DNA from: Tolypeutes matacus
Lineage: Eukaryota > Chordata > Mammalia > Cingulata > Chlamyphoridae
Assembly: GCA_026826555.1 (NCBI GenBank)
Contig: JAKSZT010038590.1
Span: forward strand, 161,670 to 225,669
Length of the DNA: 64,000 nucleotides
Direction of reading: 5' to 3'
Position 1 is the stretch's first letter, and every line of letters starts with the position of its first letter. Below the pieces are notes generated by a model. That model had not been told where the DNA came from, searched no databases, and saw only the letters and a program-made list of their open reading frames with translations. Made by a program: the position numbers and the translations under genes. This document shows positions 21,205 to 35,039 of this stretch, one piece after another.

Positions 21205-22300
21205 TGAGTGCAGTGAAATTTTGGGTCTACTGGAATTAATGGCATTCCTGAGCCAATGATCATTTCCTTTTCCCCAATGCACAGTAACCCTGGTAAAAGT
21301 TCATAGGTCACTTTGGGAAGGCTAAGAGGAAGATTAACATGATATATTTTTGCCAGTGTAACAGGATCTTTCCCTAAGGGGCTCCTGCCTTCCCTTCATT
21401 CACTGGACTTTGTATTTGTAAACTTTTTCAAGCCTAGGAATTGATTAAGGGGCATGGCTCTGCTTTTGAAGTTAAAGTTAAACTTTTGTTCAATTGACCA
21501 GGAACACTTCTTCTAATACACATCAAATACAAATGGACTATACTGTCACCTATTTTACTTCTGGGTACCCCATGGTCTGCTAAGCAAAAACATAGTGCTT
21601 TGCAAATCAGACTATTTTATTTACAGCTTTCAGTCTGTTGTCTATTATGGAAGCCACTCCTACCATATCTTTGGCAATTAAGTTCTGACATTTGGTTTCT
21701 GCCAACCTGAGATTCAATCATTCCTACTGTGTTTAAGGATCCAAGTTCATTGACAACAGTTCTCACAGTAATATCTGACTTACAAAGAAGAGCAGCCACG
21801 GAGCACTTCAGGTGTGATAGAGTACATCATACAAATTTATTCCTTCCAGTCCTGATGAAAGTTGTTTCCTCTTGCCATTCCTGGGGTGGGGGAGCATGTC
21901 TTACATGATAAATCCACTCTAACATTCCAAACTCTCTAAACCTTTGGTTACCTCATCTACATTATACCAGGGAAGTTCTAGCATTTTGACCTCTGGCAAT
22001 GTAAGACACTTGTTGTTCCTGTTTCAGACAACCAGGCAAACTGTTTGAATCCTTTCTGCTGCAATGTTGAATCCAGATTCTCTGCTTAGTGAATCCATAT
22101 ATAAAATCAGCCTAATCCAACTTTATTTTCCTTCCATAATTACTCCACACCTTTAATATACATTCCCAAACACATTCCCTTGATTTCTTCCTATAGAAAT
22201 TGGAAAAATGATGCAATATTTTGGATTGTAACACACCTCTTCATGGGTTACATTTTGTATCTCACTTTTTGTCGCCTGTTGGGACTTCCATCTAATTATA
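21205..22300 (-). mobile_element. Degraded ERV-L fragment (gag to protease)
   Basis: Matches about 15090-16210 of the intact provirus in order and orientation, for example 'tctactggaattaatg' (21229), 'ctgggtaccccatgg' (21562) and 'attcctggggtggg' (21875). It has no LTRs and many indels and stops. The C run seen in the younger provirus is absent from the matching site near 21765. It is clearly older than the provirus. Confidence 0.88.
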
Positions 22301-25300
22301 TGTCTGAAAGTGTAGGAGAGTAGTTATTTTCAAATCTGACCATAGTAGTATAATTTTGTTGAAAAAATTCCATATGAGAGAATTGTGATTAGGAATGTGA
22401 GCTCTAATGTCAGACTGTCTGCATTTAATGGGAGCTTGCCCTTAAATCTGTTGACTGATCATGACAATGCTATGAAACCACTCTGTGCTCAGTTTCAACA
22501 TTTGAAAAACCACCCATTCAAATACATTTGTTGAGGCATTCTTCTAGGTGTTAGGGATACAGATTTAAACACATTTGGAAAATTTCTTGTGCTTATTGAA
22601 GTTTCATGTGGAAAAAACAGAGATAAACAAATGTGAACATCAAATATATAGAATATTAGGGATAAGTACTGTAGAAAGCAAATGTAGAAAGGATGAGGGA
22701 TAGTGATTGTGCAATTTTAAATAGATTGGAAAGGGATGGTCTTATGAGCTAGAGAATGAGAAAAGACCCATGCAGTTATCTAGGGAAGGAGAATATCAAG
22801 AAGAAGAAAAACTGGAAATATCCAGGAAACATTAGAACTAATGTGTATAGGGAAGGGTGAGGAGGTCAATATGGCTGCTCCAACGTAAGAATGACAGACA
22901 CAGTGATAAAGTATGTTTTCGTGGAAGTAATAAGTAGGAGCAAAATCAAGGTGGATCTTTTTTTTTTATTTTTCATTATGAGTAAAAATCAAAATTCTCA
23001 CAATACATACAAACATTTGCAAAATGATATAAAAATATATATGCATATATGTGTAGAGATGTCAAGGTGGATCTTGAATGCCCTGGTAAATATTTGATTT
23101 TTATTCTTAATGTGATGAGAAGTCTGATAGGTTTTGTGAAGAACCAACACTTAACATTATTGCACCCCTACATTGAGATCAGACAAAAGGGGAGTATGGA
23201 AGAACAGAGGAAGATCATTAAGAAGGCTGTGGCAATAATTTAAAAACTGACATAAGGTTTCTTTAGGCTAAGATTGTAGCAGAGGAGATGTTGAGTAATA
23301 GTCACACCAAATATATTCTGCACTGAGAATTAATATGATATACTGATGTACCAAGTGTGAAGTGTGAGACATAAAGAAAATTTCAGAATGACTCATGTGT
23401 TTGCCTGAACAAGGTGAAGGATAGGTTTTCATTATTCAAGATTAAAATTCATATATTACAAGTGAGTTATATCAGAGAGTTATCTTGAGATGATAAATTA
23501 AATTTATTTTATACCTTTGAATAGCATCTGGAATTCAGTAGGTGATCAGCAAATAACTTACCATTACTTTATGTTTTCAATCATTTACAAACAGAATTAT
23601 TGTTCATATTTTGTCATGCTCTATTCATTGTATTTTATTTACCATCTTTCAAGTAGTCCAACTTTATAATACATAAAATTTTGACATTCCACCATGAACA
23701 AAATGATTTTGTCTTAAAAATATTTTTTAAAAAACCCAAAAACTTCAGATCATATCTTATATAAATATGATAAGCACTTATATAAACAGGAAAATACATG
23801 GAAAATTTGAATATTCTAGTTTTTTCATATCTACCAATGGTTATTAACATTTACTTAATAATGCCATAAATGAATTCTATAATATATATTACAGGATAGG
23901 CTGAATTTAATTAAAACATAAGCATTTCCTTAACTTATGGTTGTCTGAAAAATTAGAGAATCTTTTGATGATCATTGCCATAAACCCCAATATATAATAG
24001 GATATATTTTCTAAATCATAAAAACAAACATAAATGAAAACAAGTTCAGCAGGGTTCATAAAGAAGACCTGAAAATGTAAAGGGCCTATAAATATAAGAA
24101 AAGACACAATGCATGTGCAAGATGAGAGATTAGTTAAAAAGTTATATTATCAAAAATAAATGCTTATGAAAGACTTAGCTATAGGCGAACAAAAGAAAGA
24201 AGATTTGCAATAGATATAAATTCTAAACAATATAGAGTTCAGACCAAAAATAAAGGTTTATAAAGTAATTTATATAGATATTATATAATTATAAGTCAAA
24301 GTTAACTGAATTCAGGATATAGAGGAAAAATTTACTTTTAATTATTTGAATAAATTAATTACCAGTTATGAACTTCAGAGAATTCATTAAAATTTTAGTC
24401 CTACAACAGAAGTTGAACTATATTTTAATCTTTCAAAAATCAGGTAAGAAAATGAAGAATTATAACTCTACATTGAAAATCTTAATATATGTTAAAAGAC
24501 TACAAATCACTTAAAGGGAAAAAATATCTTTTAACAATTGCTTGAGTTTAAATACAAATAATAATATATAGAAAAATGAAGTAAACATACTTTCTTCAAT
24601 ATGTCTGAACCATAGAGAAAATTAGAACTACAATTCTGGATTGTGTAGAGACATTTTTATAAGGAAATAAATATAAACAGCCTTTCTGCACAAAATTTAT
24701 GGATATCACAATTTGGATTCATTACCAATTCTTATCTTTACCACACTTTTCTCTATTAAAATTCTTAAAACAAATTAATAAAGAATTTAACTAAAAAAAT
24801 TATATCTTTTTAAAGATCAGAAACGTACATAAACTCAGAAAAGGGAAATGATTTTTTCAACCATAAGAAAATTAAGCAAAAAAAAGTAGTAATTAGTGAA
24901 GTTTGTTGAAGCATCACAAAATAATAGTGCTTTCAAATGGTTTGCAAGTAGATGCAAAAGACTTATAATAGCAAATATTTAATTCAATGAATTTAGAAAG
25001 CATCAGATCTTAAAGCATTGTAAGATGAGTTTCTCGATTTAACTCCAAACCAAAAAAACATACCTCTCCAAAGGTTAAATGTCAAAGGAATTACCAAAAG
25101 TTAAAGTGGTGAGTGGAAAATAGAAGCTGACAAATAGAAAAAAAATATTTACCAAAAAATTTAAATATATATATATATATATAAGTCTAGAACACTATGA
25201 ACAAAACTATTAAGAATGGTTATGATATTTTTAAATTTTTTCAATATTTTTTCAATGTTCACATATCCTTTTTTCTATAATTTAATTCTATCACAATATC

Positions 25301-26070
25301 ACACCCTGTTCTATAAGCAAATATTGCAATGCTCTTTTTCCTTTTTAGCTGTTTCTGTGATTATGAAGAAAGTTAACCGAGTGAATTTATTAAAAAACCA
25401 ATGAACTTTTCATTACAAATTCTCTGTGCATTCAAAATTTTGCAAGAATATAAGCATTCTGATGATTGTGGTCAAAATTTATTAGTACTGCATTAAATTC
25501 TTTCCATTCATCATCTGATTTAATCTGTAAAATAACTCTACGTACTTAAATTTTTATCTTTTACAATTGAGGAAATTAGATTTATACTTTCAGTGACTTA
25601 CTAAGTGAGAGAAAGAAAAAAAGCTGGCTCTTCTACCATATATATCCTAGTTGTTCTAGTCCAAAGCAGCATTCTTTAAGACAGAGCTATATTTCTTCTC
25701 TACAGAATAAATGGAATGACTTCTGACAGAGCTCCTCATGATAAAATATCCTAAAATTGCAATATTTAATGTAATTTCTTTTAAATAATTTCAAGAATAA
25801 CACCACATTTTAAAAATTATTTTGCTCATAAGTTGCCCTTAAAAACAAAAATATTTAAATCACAGATTTATAGGTTTAACACATTTTTCATGGCTTCCGT
25901 ATACTCTGTAAATTTTAAAAACATATTCTTAGAAATCTTTTAGATCATGTGTGGTGAAAGAGGATGACTCTACAGAAATTAAACCTAATTAAAGGTTGCT
26001 ATTGTATTTAGAGAGAGACCAGAAAATACCCAAAGGAAGGAAATAAAAGGTCTCCTTATAGCTACAATCC
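22300..26070. other. AT-rich intergenic sequence, no gene seen
   Basis: Mostly A/T-rich sequence with scattered short open frames that look like chance. It includes a (TA)n tract at about 25162-25184 and a small retro-insertion at 22960-23061. I found no convincing repeat family or RNA gene elsewhere in it. Confidence 0.5.
22960..23061 (-). repeat. Short retro-insertion with 14-bp duplication
   Basis: About 100 bp starting with a poly(T) run, flanked by tcaaggtggatctt at 22946-22959 and 23062-23075. It shows the hallmarks of L1-mediated insertion of a short A-tailed RNA on the minus strand. The source is not recognised; it is very A/T-rich. Confidence 0.65.
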
Positions 26071-26074
26071 ATTG

Positions 26075-27007
26075 TCATTTCAATTGCCTGCAGCACTCTC
26101 TCTTTGGCATGACTCTAAGGGGAGCATTTTTCACCTTTTTGTTTTTAAGACTATATATGAAAGAATTAAGCATGGGGACCACCATGGTATAAAACACAGA
26201 AGCTACTTGATCCTTTCCCAATGAGTAGGATTCCTTTCATTTTAAATAAGGAAAAAATTGTAGTGACATAAAAGATGGTGACTCCCAGGAGGTGGGAGGC
26301 ACAATTTGAGAATGCTTTGTAGTTTCCTGAAGTGGAATTAATTTTCAGGATTGTAGAGAGAATGGTCCCATAGGACACAGAGATTGCAGTAAGGGACAGC
26401 ACTACATTTAAACTACCAAGAACGAATATCATGATTTCAGTGTCATGAGTGTCAGTACATGTCAGGGCTAAAATTGGGGTTAAGTCACAGAAAAAGTGAT
26501 ATATTACATTGGATTTGCAGATACTCAATCTGTTCATGTAAAGAACATTAACTAATGATTCAGTAAAACCAATCATGTAGGACACAGTGATAAGGGTGCA
26601 ACAGAATCTCCTGGACATAACAACTGGGTAGTGAAGAGGATTGCAGATAGCTGTATACCAGTCATAAGTCATTATTTGGTGGCCACCAAGGAGAAAAAAT
26701 AATACATCTGGGTGAAACAGCCCAAGAATGAAATATTCTTCTTATAAGACAGTAAATTCTCTAAGGTTTTAGGAGTAATAACTGTTGAGTAACTGAAATC
26801 AAAGAATGACAGGTGACTGAGGAAAAAATACAAGTGTGTATGAAGCTGGAGTTCCAGATGAATTATTAGTATCATCCCTGAATTCCCTAGCACAGTAATC
26901 AGGTATAACAGGAGAAAGAGCATAAAGAGGATCCGCTGGATCTCTTCAGAGTCTGTCAATCCCATAAGGATGAAGTCATGTACATTTGCGTTATTACTAG
27001 TTCCCAT
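26075..27007 (-). pseudogene. Class II olfactory receptor pseudogene
   Basis: Olfactory receptors are odorant-binding GPCRs of the olfactory cilia, single-exon in the coding region. Two frames together span about 310 codons, the normal length. Signature blocks are GNSGMILI in TM1, [17 protein letters not shown] in TM2 (canonical LHTPMYFFL), FSNCASHL in TM6 and [13 protein letters not shown] in TM7. The DRY box after TM3 reads DWY (arginine lost). There is a frameshift with loss of several codons just before it at about 26675 and a second frameshift near 26215, so it is dead. I take the start as ATG at 27005-27007 rather than 27019 because the paralogous remnant at 40833-40835 keeps this ATG. 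The family is probably near OR5/OR8, but I cannot fix it. Confidence 0.93.
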
Positions 27008-27359
27008 AATACCATTCAATTAGTATAAACTATGAGAGATCAAAGACAATACTTAGCATGAATGGTCTCAGAACTGTTTGTTTATTGGCATGATCTGATA
27101 TTTCTTTTAATTATTTTAGTGATTCTACAACTTCATAATAAGAAGAGGTTGATAACATGCTTATAACACATTATTTCTAAATATATTTAACTTCAGCAAA
27201 ACAAAAATTATTTCTAGTTATTAAATAAACAATTATTCTTTTAATGCATCATTTACTCTGCTTTTTTAATGTAATATTATTTAATGCAGATGAAACGTCA
27301 GAAATCAAATCCTAGGTGTATCAGTATTATAGAGCACACATTACTATTATATTTTAAAA

Positions 27360-27965
27360 AACAAATAAATTTTATTAATACATATTAATAAAGCAAACAA
27401 TTCTTCCAAAGTGTACAATCATTGGTATTGGTATAATCACATAGCTGTGCATTCATTACTTCAACTATTTTTAAAGCATTTTCATTATTTCAATAATAAC
27501 GTATCTAAGACCATTTTTCTTTGAAGCTGAACAAATGTAAGTTAATATTACCAAATTTTGTTATCAGACAAAAACAAATTTATACTAACTGAAGAAGACC
27601 AGACACAGAGTACTATATATTGTATGAGTCTATTTATATGAAATGTAAATATAAATCAATTTATAAAGATGAAGTGAGATTAGTAGTTATGTAGATCCAA
27701 GGAAGGAATGCTAAGTGATGTGAAATCTTTCTTTTTGGAGTAATGAAATTGTTCTAAAATTTTTGAGATAATGAATGTACAACTTTGAGGTAACATTAAG
27801 AGCCATTGATGATATACTTTGGATTGAATAGCTAGAAACACCAGCTATATACATTGGGGGAAGCATGGAGAGATTGAGATGTAGGGAATTTTCTTGTCTG
27901 TATTTTGTTTATTTTCATTACTATCAATTTTAAGAAGATATAATTTGACAGATTATTTATTCAAA
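27360..27965 (+). repeat. Old L1 3' UTR fragment, copy-A specific
   Basis: Resembles the 3' UTR of old mammalian L1 subfamilies (a 'tatgagtctatttatatgaaatg' to 'tttctttttggagtaatgaaattgttct' type of text). It interrupts the alignment between the duplication copies, since 41360 and 41395 are nearly adjacent in copy B, so it was gained by A or lost by B. Confidence 0.6.
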
Positions 27966-27969
27966 TTTC

Positions 27970-30030
27970 TTCCAAAAATTATATTTTCAATGTATGTACA
28001 TTGTTTGATGACTCTGATTCCACAAATTATATATTTCCATTTCACAAATCTTCACATTACCTAGGTAAGACAACATGATATATAATACAGGCATATCCTT
28101 CTAATAATATCTCCATATTTTTAGATAAATTTAAATGCTCTACCTTTGAGATTAATACTCACAATGAGTCAAAGTGTGTGAAAAACTTCTTCCAGCATTA
28201 TCTATCTAGAAAGATTTCCACCTCAAGGTTTCATCACAAATAAATTATTTAAACCATTTAAGGACCCTGAAATTTATGCAATATAATAACTGTTTCCTTG
28301 AGATAAGTTTAATTTTTGTGCATTGATTTTTACTTTTGAGGTACAATAAAGCAAGCTCAAAATTTTTTTCAGGTCCTCATCAAATAGAAAATTTACCCAG
28401 AAATTATGTCTCACAAGTATACCAGGGAGCTACTGTGAGCATAAGCAGAGGAGAGTATCCGTTGACTTTCTCACTGATAATGCCATGGCACATTTTATAT
28501 TGAAGATTGCTGGTAGTGCAACATTTGGTCATCTCTGGGACCAATTTCCAAGGAAGATTTCTTGGTAAAGTTCCAGGACTAATTCATACATGTTAATTAG
28601 AAACAAAGAATTGCCTTCTGCTTAGAAGCCACATAATAATGTTGAGCACTTTTTTTTTGGTATTCTTTTGTGATGCTCTATTTTATGATTGTGTAAGAGA
28701 GGAGGTATTTCTAGACAGCAAATAATTAATTTCTGATCAGATGGAAAGATTGTTAATCATCAAAGATGGAACAGCACATTTTTTCATAATGAAACTTTTT
28801 TTCACATTTCATAGTGTGACACTATTATAGGATTAAATATTGTTTATTACAGAAAAAAATTGTTTTACAACAAAATACAAAGAAGAAAATGAAAATTGTT
28901 CATAAATGTTATTTTTAAGATGTATTTCCTTCCAAGTGTTCTCCTTTGTGCATATAAAAGTTATTTATATGTGTACTTATGTCTTTATATAATTTTATCA
29001 CAGTGAATTTTCAGTAATATCCTGATTTTATTATATAAAAATTTATAATAAACCTTGACCTACTTTATAATAGACTTTTGTAAAATTAACAACTGCATGC
29101 AATTCGCATTGACTGGTGCACCAAACCCAACTTCTTCCTCAGTCTGTGAACCAGCTGATGATGGGCATTTTTGAGGCATCACAAGAAAAACATGGTGGAA
29201 TTTTTCCTGTCAGGTTTGAGAATGTCATCTAATTCATCAATATAGCTTATGTACTGTTAAATTCAGCCACAAGTTTTGTTATATTTGTTTTATTGTTTAG
29301 TGTATTGCCTTTTATTATATTAATTAAAAAAACACATGAGGGAGAAACTAAAAATCAGTGCTAAATAAAGATTTTCCAATTATGTGAATGGCTAAAAGTT
29401 TATTCCCTCAATATACAACGAGGTGTAATGCATTCTTGTGAATCTCTCATTAATTAGTGATAATGAATTCAATCTACATGTAGATTCAGAAGCAATTACT
29501 ATAAGAAAAATTTATATTGCAGTATTTTGGAGAGAATTTGATGCCATGGATCAAGAAATTACAAAATAATATATAATATATGTGATGAAACAAAAACATA
29601 AAATTTAATATTATAGAGAAATGCTATTTGTGGATGAAAAGGTCTGTATTAATTCATTTTCCAATTGGTTACCTTGGAGTTTAAGATTTTCTATGTTAAT
29701 GCCACCTCAATTTTCTGCTGACATCTTGCAAAATCACCAAGAGCTAATTTTCCTTCCCAGCATAGAAAACAATTTTTATATTCATTATATACTTTTTCAA
29801 GTAATATGAATAGTCAAAGAAAAAATAATGTACAAACCTTTTTATTACTAATCTTTTTTGCTAATCTTTGTTGTTGGCACTCCAATCTATCCCATCTATG
29901 ATAGGATCAATCAAATCTTCTCTAGTAGTAAAATAATTTTGGCCGAACATCAAAAGTTAGAAACAGAAAGAAAATATTTATTTTCCTACATTCAACAAAA
30001 TTAGATCTTTATTCCTGACAAGTATACATA
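27970..30030. other. Noncoding duplicated sequence flanking the receptor
   Basis: 27970-29560 is the noncoding part shared with copy B (see 41395-43735). 29560-30030 is AT-rich, with no recognised feature apart from chance frames. Confidence 0.55.
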
Positions 30031-31270
30031 ATTTATTATTTATTGTTTATTAAGACTTTTATTATCAGATACTTGCAGTTTGTTGGCTATTTATTTAAAA
30101 ATCAATTTGTAAACATTTATTACAATTTAAAAATTAAATTCTTAAAAATCTCATCTTGGACAGGTATGAAAAAATATTAAAACCTTTAAAAGTATAAAGA
30201 GAAAATCCAGGCTTTTTAAAAACACATTTCTCATTACCAAAAAGAGACATTTTTTGGTAAAAATAATAACAACCCCAAGCTGAATTGAAAATGAAGATCA
30301 TTCTAGTTATCTGGTCAATGGACAGTAAGTATGCATGTAAGGTATAGAGTTCAAATCTGTTGTTCATTTCTTATTGCTGGAATTTCATAGTCATTCTTCT
30401 TGTTGGATTACTAAACCAGATGATGGTAGAGATGTTAAGCCAGCATTCACTCAGCTCCACCCTGCTCAGCCTTCAGAGATGACAACTTCTCATCTAGTGG
30501 ACAAGCTGCTTTTGTTTCTTTGTCATTTTGTGGTTTAGGGTTTTCTGGGCATCTGTGTCCCTAATTGAAGTTCGGCAGTGCCTATGTTGAGGTGGCTGCT
30601 GACCTTGGGTCTCATCTCCTTGATTTCCCTTATTATCTTCATTGCTGTCCTCTCTAGGGTGTCTTTGTGGAGGAGGTCCCTGGGGAATGGTGGTCTTTAA
30701 ACTGGATTCATATTCTGCCTCGCTGTTTGTCAGTACCCTCCATCACTTCTCCTTGCACAGCACGGCTGGATACTGTAATGGACAGCAATAGGGTTTCTGC
30801 ATGTTGCGAAGTGGAAATTGTGTCCTGAATAGGACCAGCTTTCTTGGCCTGGCCTTCTGGAACACTCTCTGATACTTCGTTCTTTTCCAACTCTTACTAT
30901 TCTGTTACTTTTGCCAGTAATTGCCTTGAAGACAGAGAGGCTATGGATAACATCTATAATGGTTATAATCTTCATATTTACTGCCCTGCCCCTGGTCTCC
31001 ACAGGGCCTGGAATATTAGCTTCCTCTACACCCTTTTCTCATTCAACAATATCAAACCCCACAGTCCCTCCATCTCCTACACAGAGAAAGTAATTCCTGG
31101 GGTTATACTTCTTTATGGCAGTCTGCTGTACAAACACATCTTCTTTGGTTTTATTCTTGTTGATGAAAACATATCCATTTCTAATACTAAACCATTTTAC
31201 TGTTCCGAAACTTGGTGGCCATGACATTCTTGTCTCGGTTGGCAGGCACTGCTGATGTGAGGCTGCTTGG
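30030..31270 (-). pseudogene. YBX1: YBX1 (Y-box protein 1) processed pseudogene
   Basis: YBX1 is a cold-shock-domain protein that binds mRNA and DNA. The minus strand carries an intronless copy. The cold-shock domain is at 31227-31039 ([18 protein letters not shown], then [16 protein letters not shown]1 normally NGYGFI and RNP2 normally VFVHQ). It is followed by the basic/acidic tail region (EVSESVPEGQAK, then [10 protein letters not shown] at 30890-30708) and the C-terminal end AEQGGAE with its stop near 30450. The 3' UTR follows to about 30030 and also resembles YBX1. The frame is broken many times. The Pro/Ala-rich N-terminus upstream of TSA-PA is missing, so it is 5'-truncated. I could not see clear flanking duplications. 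A YBX3 origin is less likely given the 3' UTR. Confidence 0.88.
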
Positions 31271-31279
31271 GACTCAGTT

Positions 31280-31690
31280 TCATATTTTCTGTCTAATTTT
31301 ATGTGATTTAAAGCTTGATTGTGGAATTTTATAATATTCGGGAAATTGCCTTTATTTTATTTTATATTCTCCTTCACATCATTGGAATATAAAGGTCTAC
31401 TTTTTCTAATTGTAATATTTTGCACAGTTTTATTAAATGCTTATATTTACAGGGATACATTTTTACTTCCTTTTACTATTCATCTATTTCTTATAGATAT
31501 CATAAAGTTGTGTCTTATATTTTGCTAGGGTCAATGAAAAGTCTTCTAATTGGAGTGTTTAAGCCACTTATATTTGAAATTATTGTATATGTGCTATTTT
31601 CATTTAGTGTCATATCATTTTACAATTCTGATTCTTCTTTCTTGGTTTCTTTTTTATATTTAATTTTAATCCCACTATAAGATTTTTAAC
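31280..31690 (-). repeat. Old L1 fragment (ORF2 5' part, antisense)
   Basis: The text around 31545-31600 ('ctaattggagtgtttaagccacttatattt') is the antisense of the ORF2 start region of L1s, diverged. No open frame is preserved on the minus strand. Confidence 0.55.
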
Positions 31691-32520
31691 CATACTTCAT
31701 TGCATTATATTGTTAGTGTTTTCTCGGGATAAACTTTGCATCCTTAAATATTATTATTGCTCTTAATATTATCATGATTGCTTCTAGGCAACCATGATAG
31801 TAGCATAAGACATTCCAGGGTCAATTCACCAGCAGAATCTTTGAGAAACTACAATAAATGACTAATTATAGCCCTCAAAACTCCAGAAAACAGTTAAATA
31901 ATTGCAGTAACAGGGTGAGTCCTGAATCAAGAAAATACAACTTATAACATGTAGCACAAGCTGGCCTCTAACCCAACCCTTTCCATGCACATGTGCAGTG
32001 GACCTGAGCTCTTATTAAGGGTCCCTAAGACTGTTTTGGAGTGAGAAGAATAATTCCCAAGGACTTACTGGAGTGCATACATGTTGGTTCCAGTCTATTT
32101 GGTGGCAGCCTGAAAGCCTAGCTCAGGAGGATCTTCTTTGTCTTTTTCTTCCCAGAATGTGCACTGAGGTCAGAAACAAGGTTGAGACAGTTAAAGTAGT
32201 CTTAATAACAATCAACACAAAGTAGTCTGGAAGGATTCCTTGCTATGGAGACATATAATAGAGCACTTTGAAAGGGGGAAATTCTATTTCATAAAGATAG
32301 GGAAGGCATTCTAATTCCAATAAACAGGAAATTTCTAAGGTCCTAAAACAAACTCAGCCCAACACAAAGTTTCAGAAAAGGGGAAGTCCTCAAATTTTTG
32401 CTTCAGCAAACCTTCTTGATAGAAGACCTAAATTCTTAAGGAGAGTACCAAACAACAGAGCTAATTTTCAAAGACAGTGAAAGATGTTTTATGCATTGAT
32501 TTTGTTGTTGTTGTTAGTTC
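31690..32520. other. Unassigned intergenic sequence
   Basis: No gene or RNA seen. Part of it could be the degraded 5' region of the following plus-strand L1. Confidence 0.4.
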
Positions 32521-35037
32521 CTGACACTCAACCATATATTTGGCATTTAACTATCTTATACAACTTAAGAAACAGACAGCTCAGGGACTAAATGCCATAA
32601 TTAAAACATTAAAATATAAAAAAGTACATTGTAAGTCAAAAGTTTACAAGACAAAGACAAGAAATAAAGGGACATTCAAGGAACAAAGTAGAACTTCAGG
32701 AATCATCAAAGAAGACCAGATGTTGGATATACAGAAGGATGAATTAGTGAAATCAAAGGCAGCTCAATTAAAATGATTCAGGCTGAAGAGGAGAAAGAAA
32801 AAAGATGAAAATAAGTGAAAAGAGCATTAGAGCACTGTGGGACAACTTGAAAAATAAGAATATCATCATAATAGGGGTCCCAGAAGAAAAAAGAGGAATA
32901 TTCAAAGAAATAAAGGCAGAAAACTTGTCTAATTTTATTAAACAAATGAGCACACATTCAAGAAAACCAGGAACAACAAACAGGTTAAACTGGAGGAGAA
33001 CCATGCCCAGACAGTAGTAAAACTGTAGAATGTAAAGACAAGAAGAGAGTTCTAAAATCTACAAGGGAAAAGCAACATGCCATGTAAAATTAAGTCCTTA
33101 TAATATTAATTGCTGATTTCTCAGAAAAAAACCATAGAAGTATGAAGTCAGTGGGATGAAATATTCCAGTGCTAAAGAAAACAATATCCGCAGAGTATTT
33201 TATATGCAAGTATATTTTCTTAAAAATGAGAGGGAGATTAAGAAATTACCAGATAAACAGAAGCTAATGGAGAGGATCTTTGCTAGATCTGTTCCACAAA
33301 CAGTGCTTCAGGGAGATCTTCAGACTGAAAGGAAAGGAAACTAGGGAGTGTATCTAAGCATTATAAAAGAATAATGATTTCTGGTAATAGTAGCCATATA
33401 AGTAATTATTACTTCTGTATTATATTGTATTACATTTTTGTATATAGCTCAATTTTTTATTTGTATAGATTCTAAAAAGCACATGCTTAAAAAGTAATTA
33501 CAGTTCTATGGCTTAGTAGATTTAATGTGTAGAAATATAACTTGTCACAAGTAAAACAACAAAGTAGGTGAATGATGGGGTATAGGAACCATATCTATGT
33601 CATTGATGTTAAATTAGTATGAAAACAAATGAGGTTGTTAAAGATTTAAGATTTTTTTTTAAGTCCAATAGTAATATTAGTAATACTAATAGTAGCTAAA
33701 ATAGTCTTCTAGTCCAAAACTGTTAAAAGGGACAAATAGTTAATAATATACTGATGAAGTGGTAAATTCAACAAGAAGACATGGCAGTTTAAAAAATATA
33801 TGCACAGAAACAGCAGAAACCCACAATAATGAAATAAATGTTTAAATTTTTGAAGGGAGAAATAGATGATTCTATGGTGTAGTAATATACTTCAATACAC
33901 AACATTTACTAATGGATAGAACACCTAGAGAAAAGATTGGTAAAGAGATGGAAAACCTGAGCAATACTATAAATCAACTAGAGCCAAAACACATATGTAG
34001 AACACTTCACACATAAGAGAGGACTAAACATTTCTTTTAGTGGACATGCAGCATTCTTCAAAATAGACAATAAGCTAGTTCATAAAACAAGACTTAATAA
34101 ATATAACAAGATTGAAATCATGCAATGAACTTTCTCTGGCAGTATTGAAATGATGCTAGAAATCAGTAAAAAAGGGATAACTGGAAAATTCACTGATATA
34201 TGGAAATTAAATGTACACTCTTAAAAAACCAATGGCTCAAAGAAAATAATCAAAAGGGCAATCCAAAAAAATCTTCATGTGGATTAACAAAACAAATCAT
34301 ACGAAATCTTATAGAAGTAATGAAGACAGTGGTGAAAGGGAAATTTATAACTCTAAATTCTTACAACAACAAAAAAGGAGAAAAATGTCAAATATGAGAC
34401 CTATCATCACAATTGGAAGTGAAAGAAACAGAAGAGCATAATAAATCCAAAGAGATTAGTGTTTGTAATGAAACTACAAAGATTACAGTGGACATAAATA
34501 AAATAGAGAATAAAAATACAATAGAGAGGTTCAATGAAACCAAAAGTTTTTTCTTTGTAAAGATCAATAAAATTGATAAAACTTTAGCTAAACTTAAAGA
34601 GACAAAGAGAGGACAAGAAATAACTAAAATCAGAAATGAAAGAGGGGCATATTTATAGACCACATACTAATGAAATTGAGAGAAATGGATACTATGAACA
34701 ACTGTGCACCAACTAAACATATAAACTAGATGAAATGGACAAATTCCTAGAAACATACAAACTACCTACACTGACTCAAGAAGAAATAGATCTCAAGAGA
34801 CTAATAACAACTAAAGAGATCAAATCAGTAATCCAAACCTACCAACAAAGAAATTCACAGGACCAGATAGGTTCAATGGTGAATTCTACCAGACATTCCA
34901 AAAATACCAAGCCTACACATATTCCTCCAAAAAATTTGATTTAGAGGGAATACATTCTAACTCAATCAATGTGGTAAGCATCTGGCTAGTAACAAAGCCA
35001 GATAAAGATACTAGAATAATATTATGGACCAATATCC
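32520..35037 (+). mobile_element. Old L1/HAL1-like element, plus strand
   Basis: ORF1-like sequence is at about 32700-33020 (IIIIGVPEEKRGIFKEIKAE, the conserved ORF1p RNA-binding block) and continues to 33350 (a frame ending in a DLQTERK-type motif). The ORF2 RT region is at about 34200-35037 (VVKGKFITLNSYN at 34330, RLITTKEIKSVIQ at 34798). Much of ORF2 between 33400 and 34100 is diverged or missing. All frames are short. It ends at an abrupt junction near 35037 with a minus-strand L1 piece. Confidence 0.75.
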
Positions 35038-35039
35038 CT

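Noticed and set aside
26672..27019. An intact small olfactory receptor or a functional truncated receptor
   Set aside because: The frame ends after TM3 and the rest continues in another frame with codons lost and a broken DRY box.
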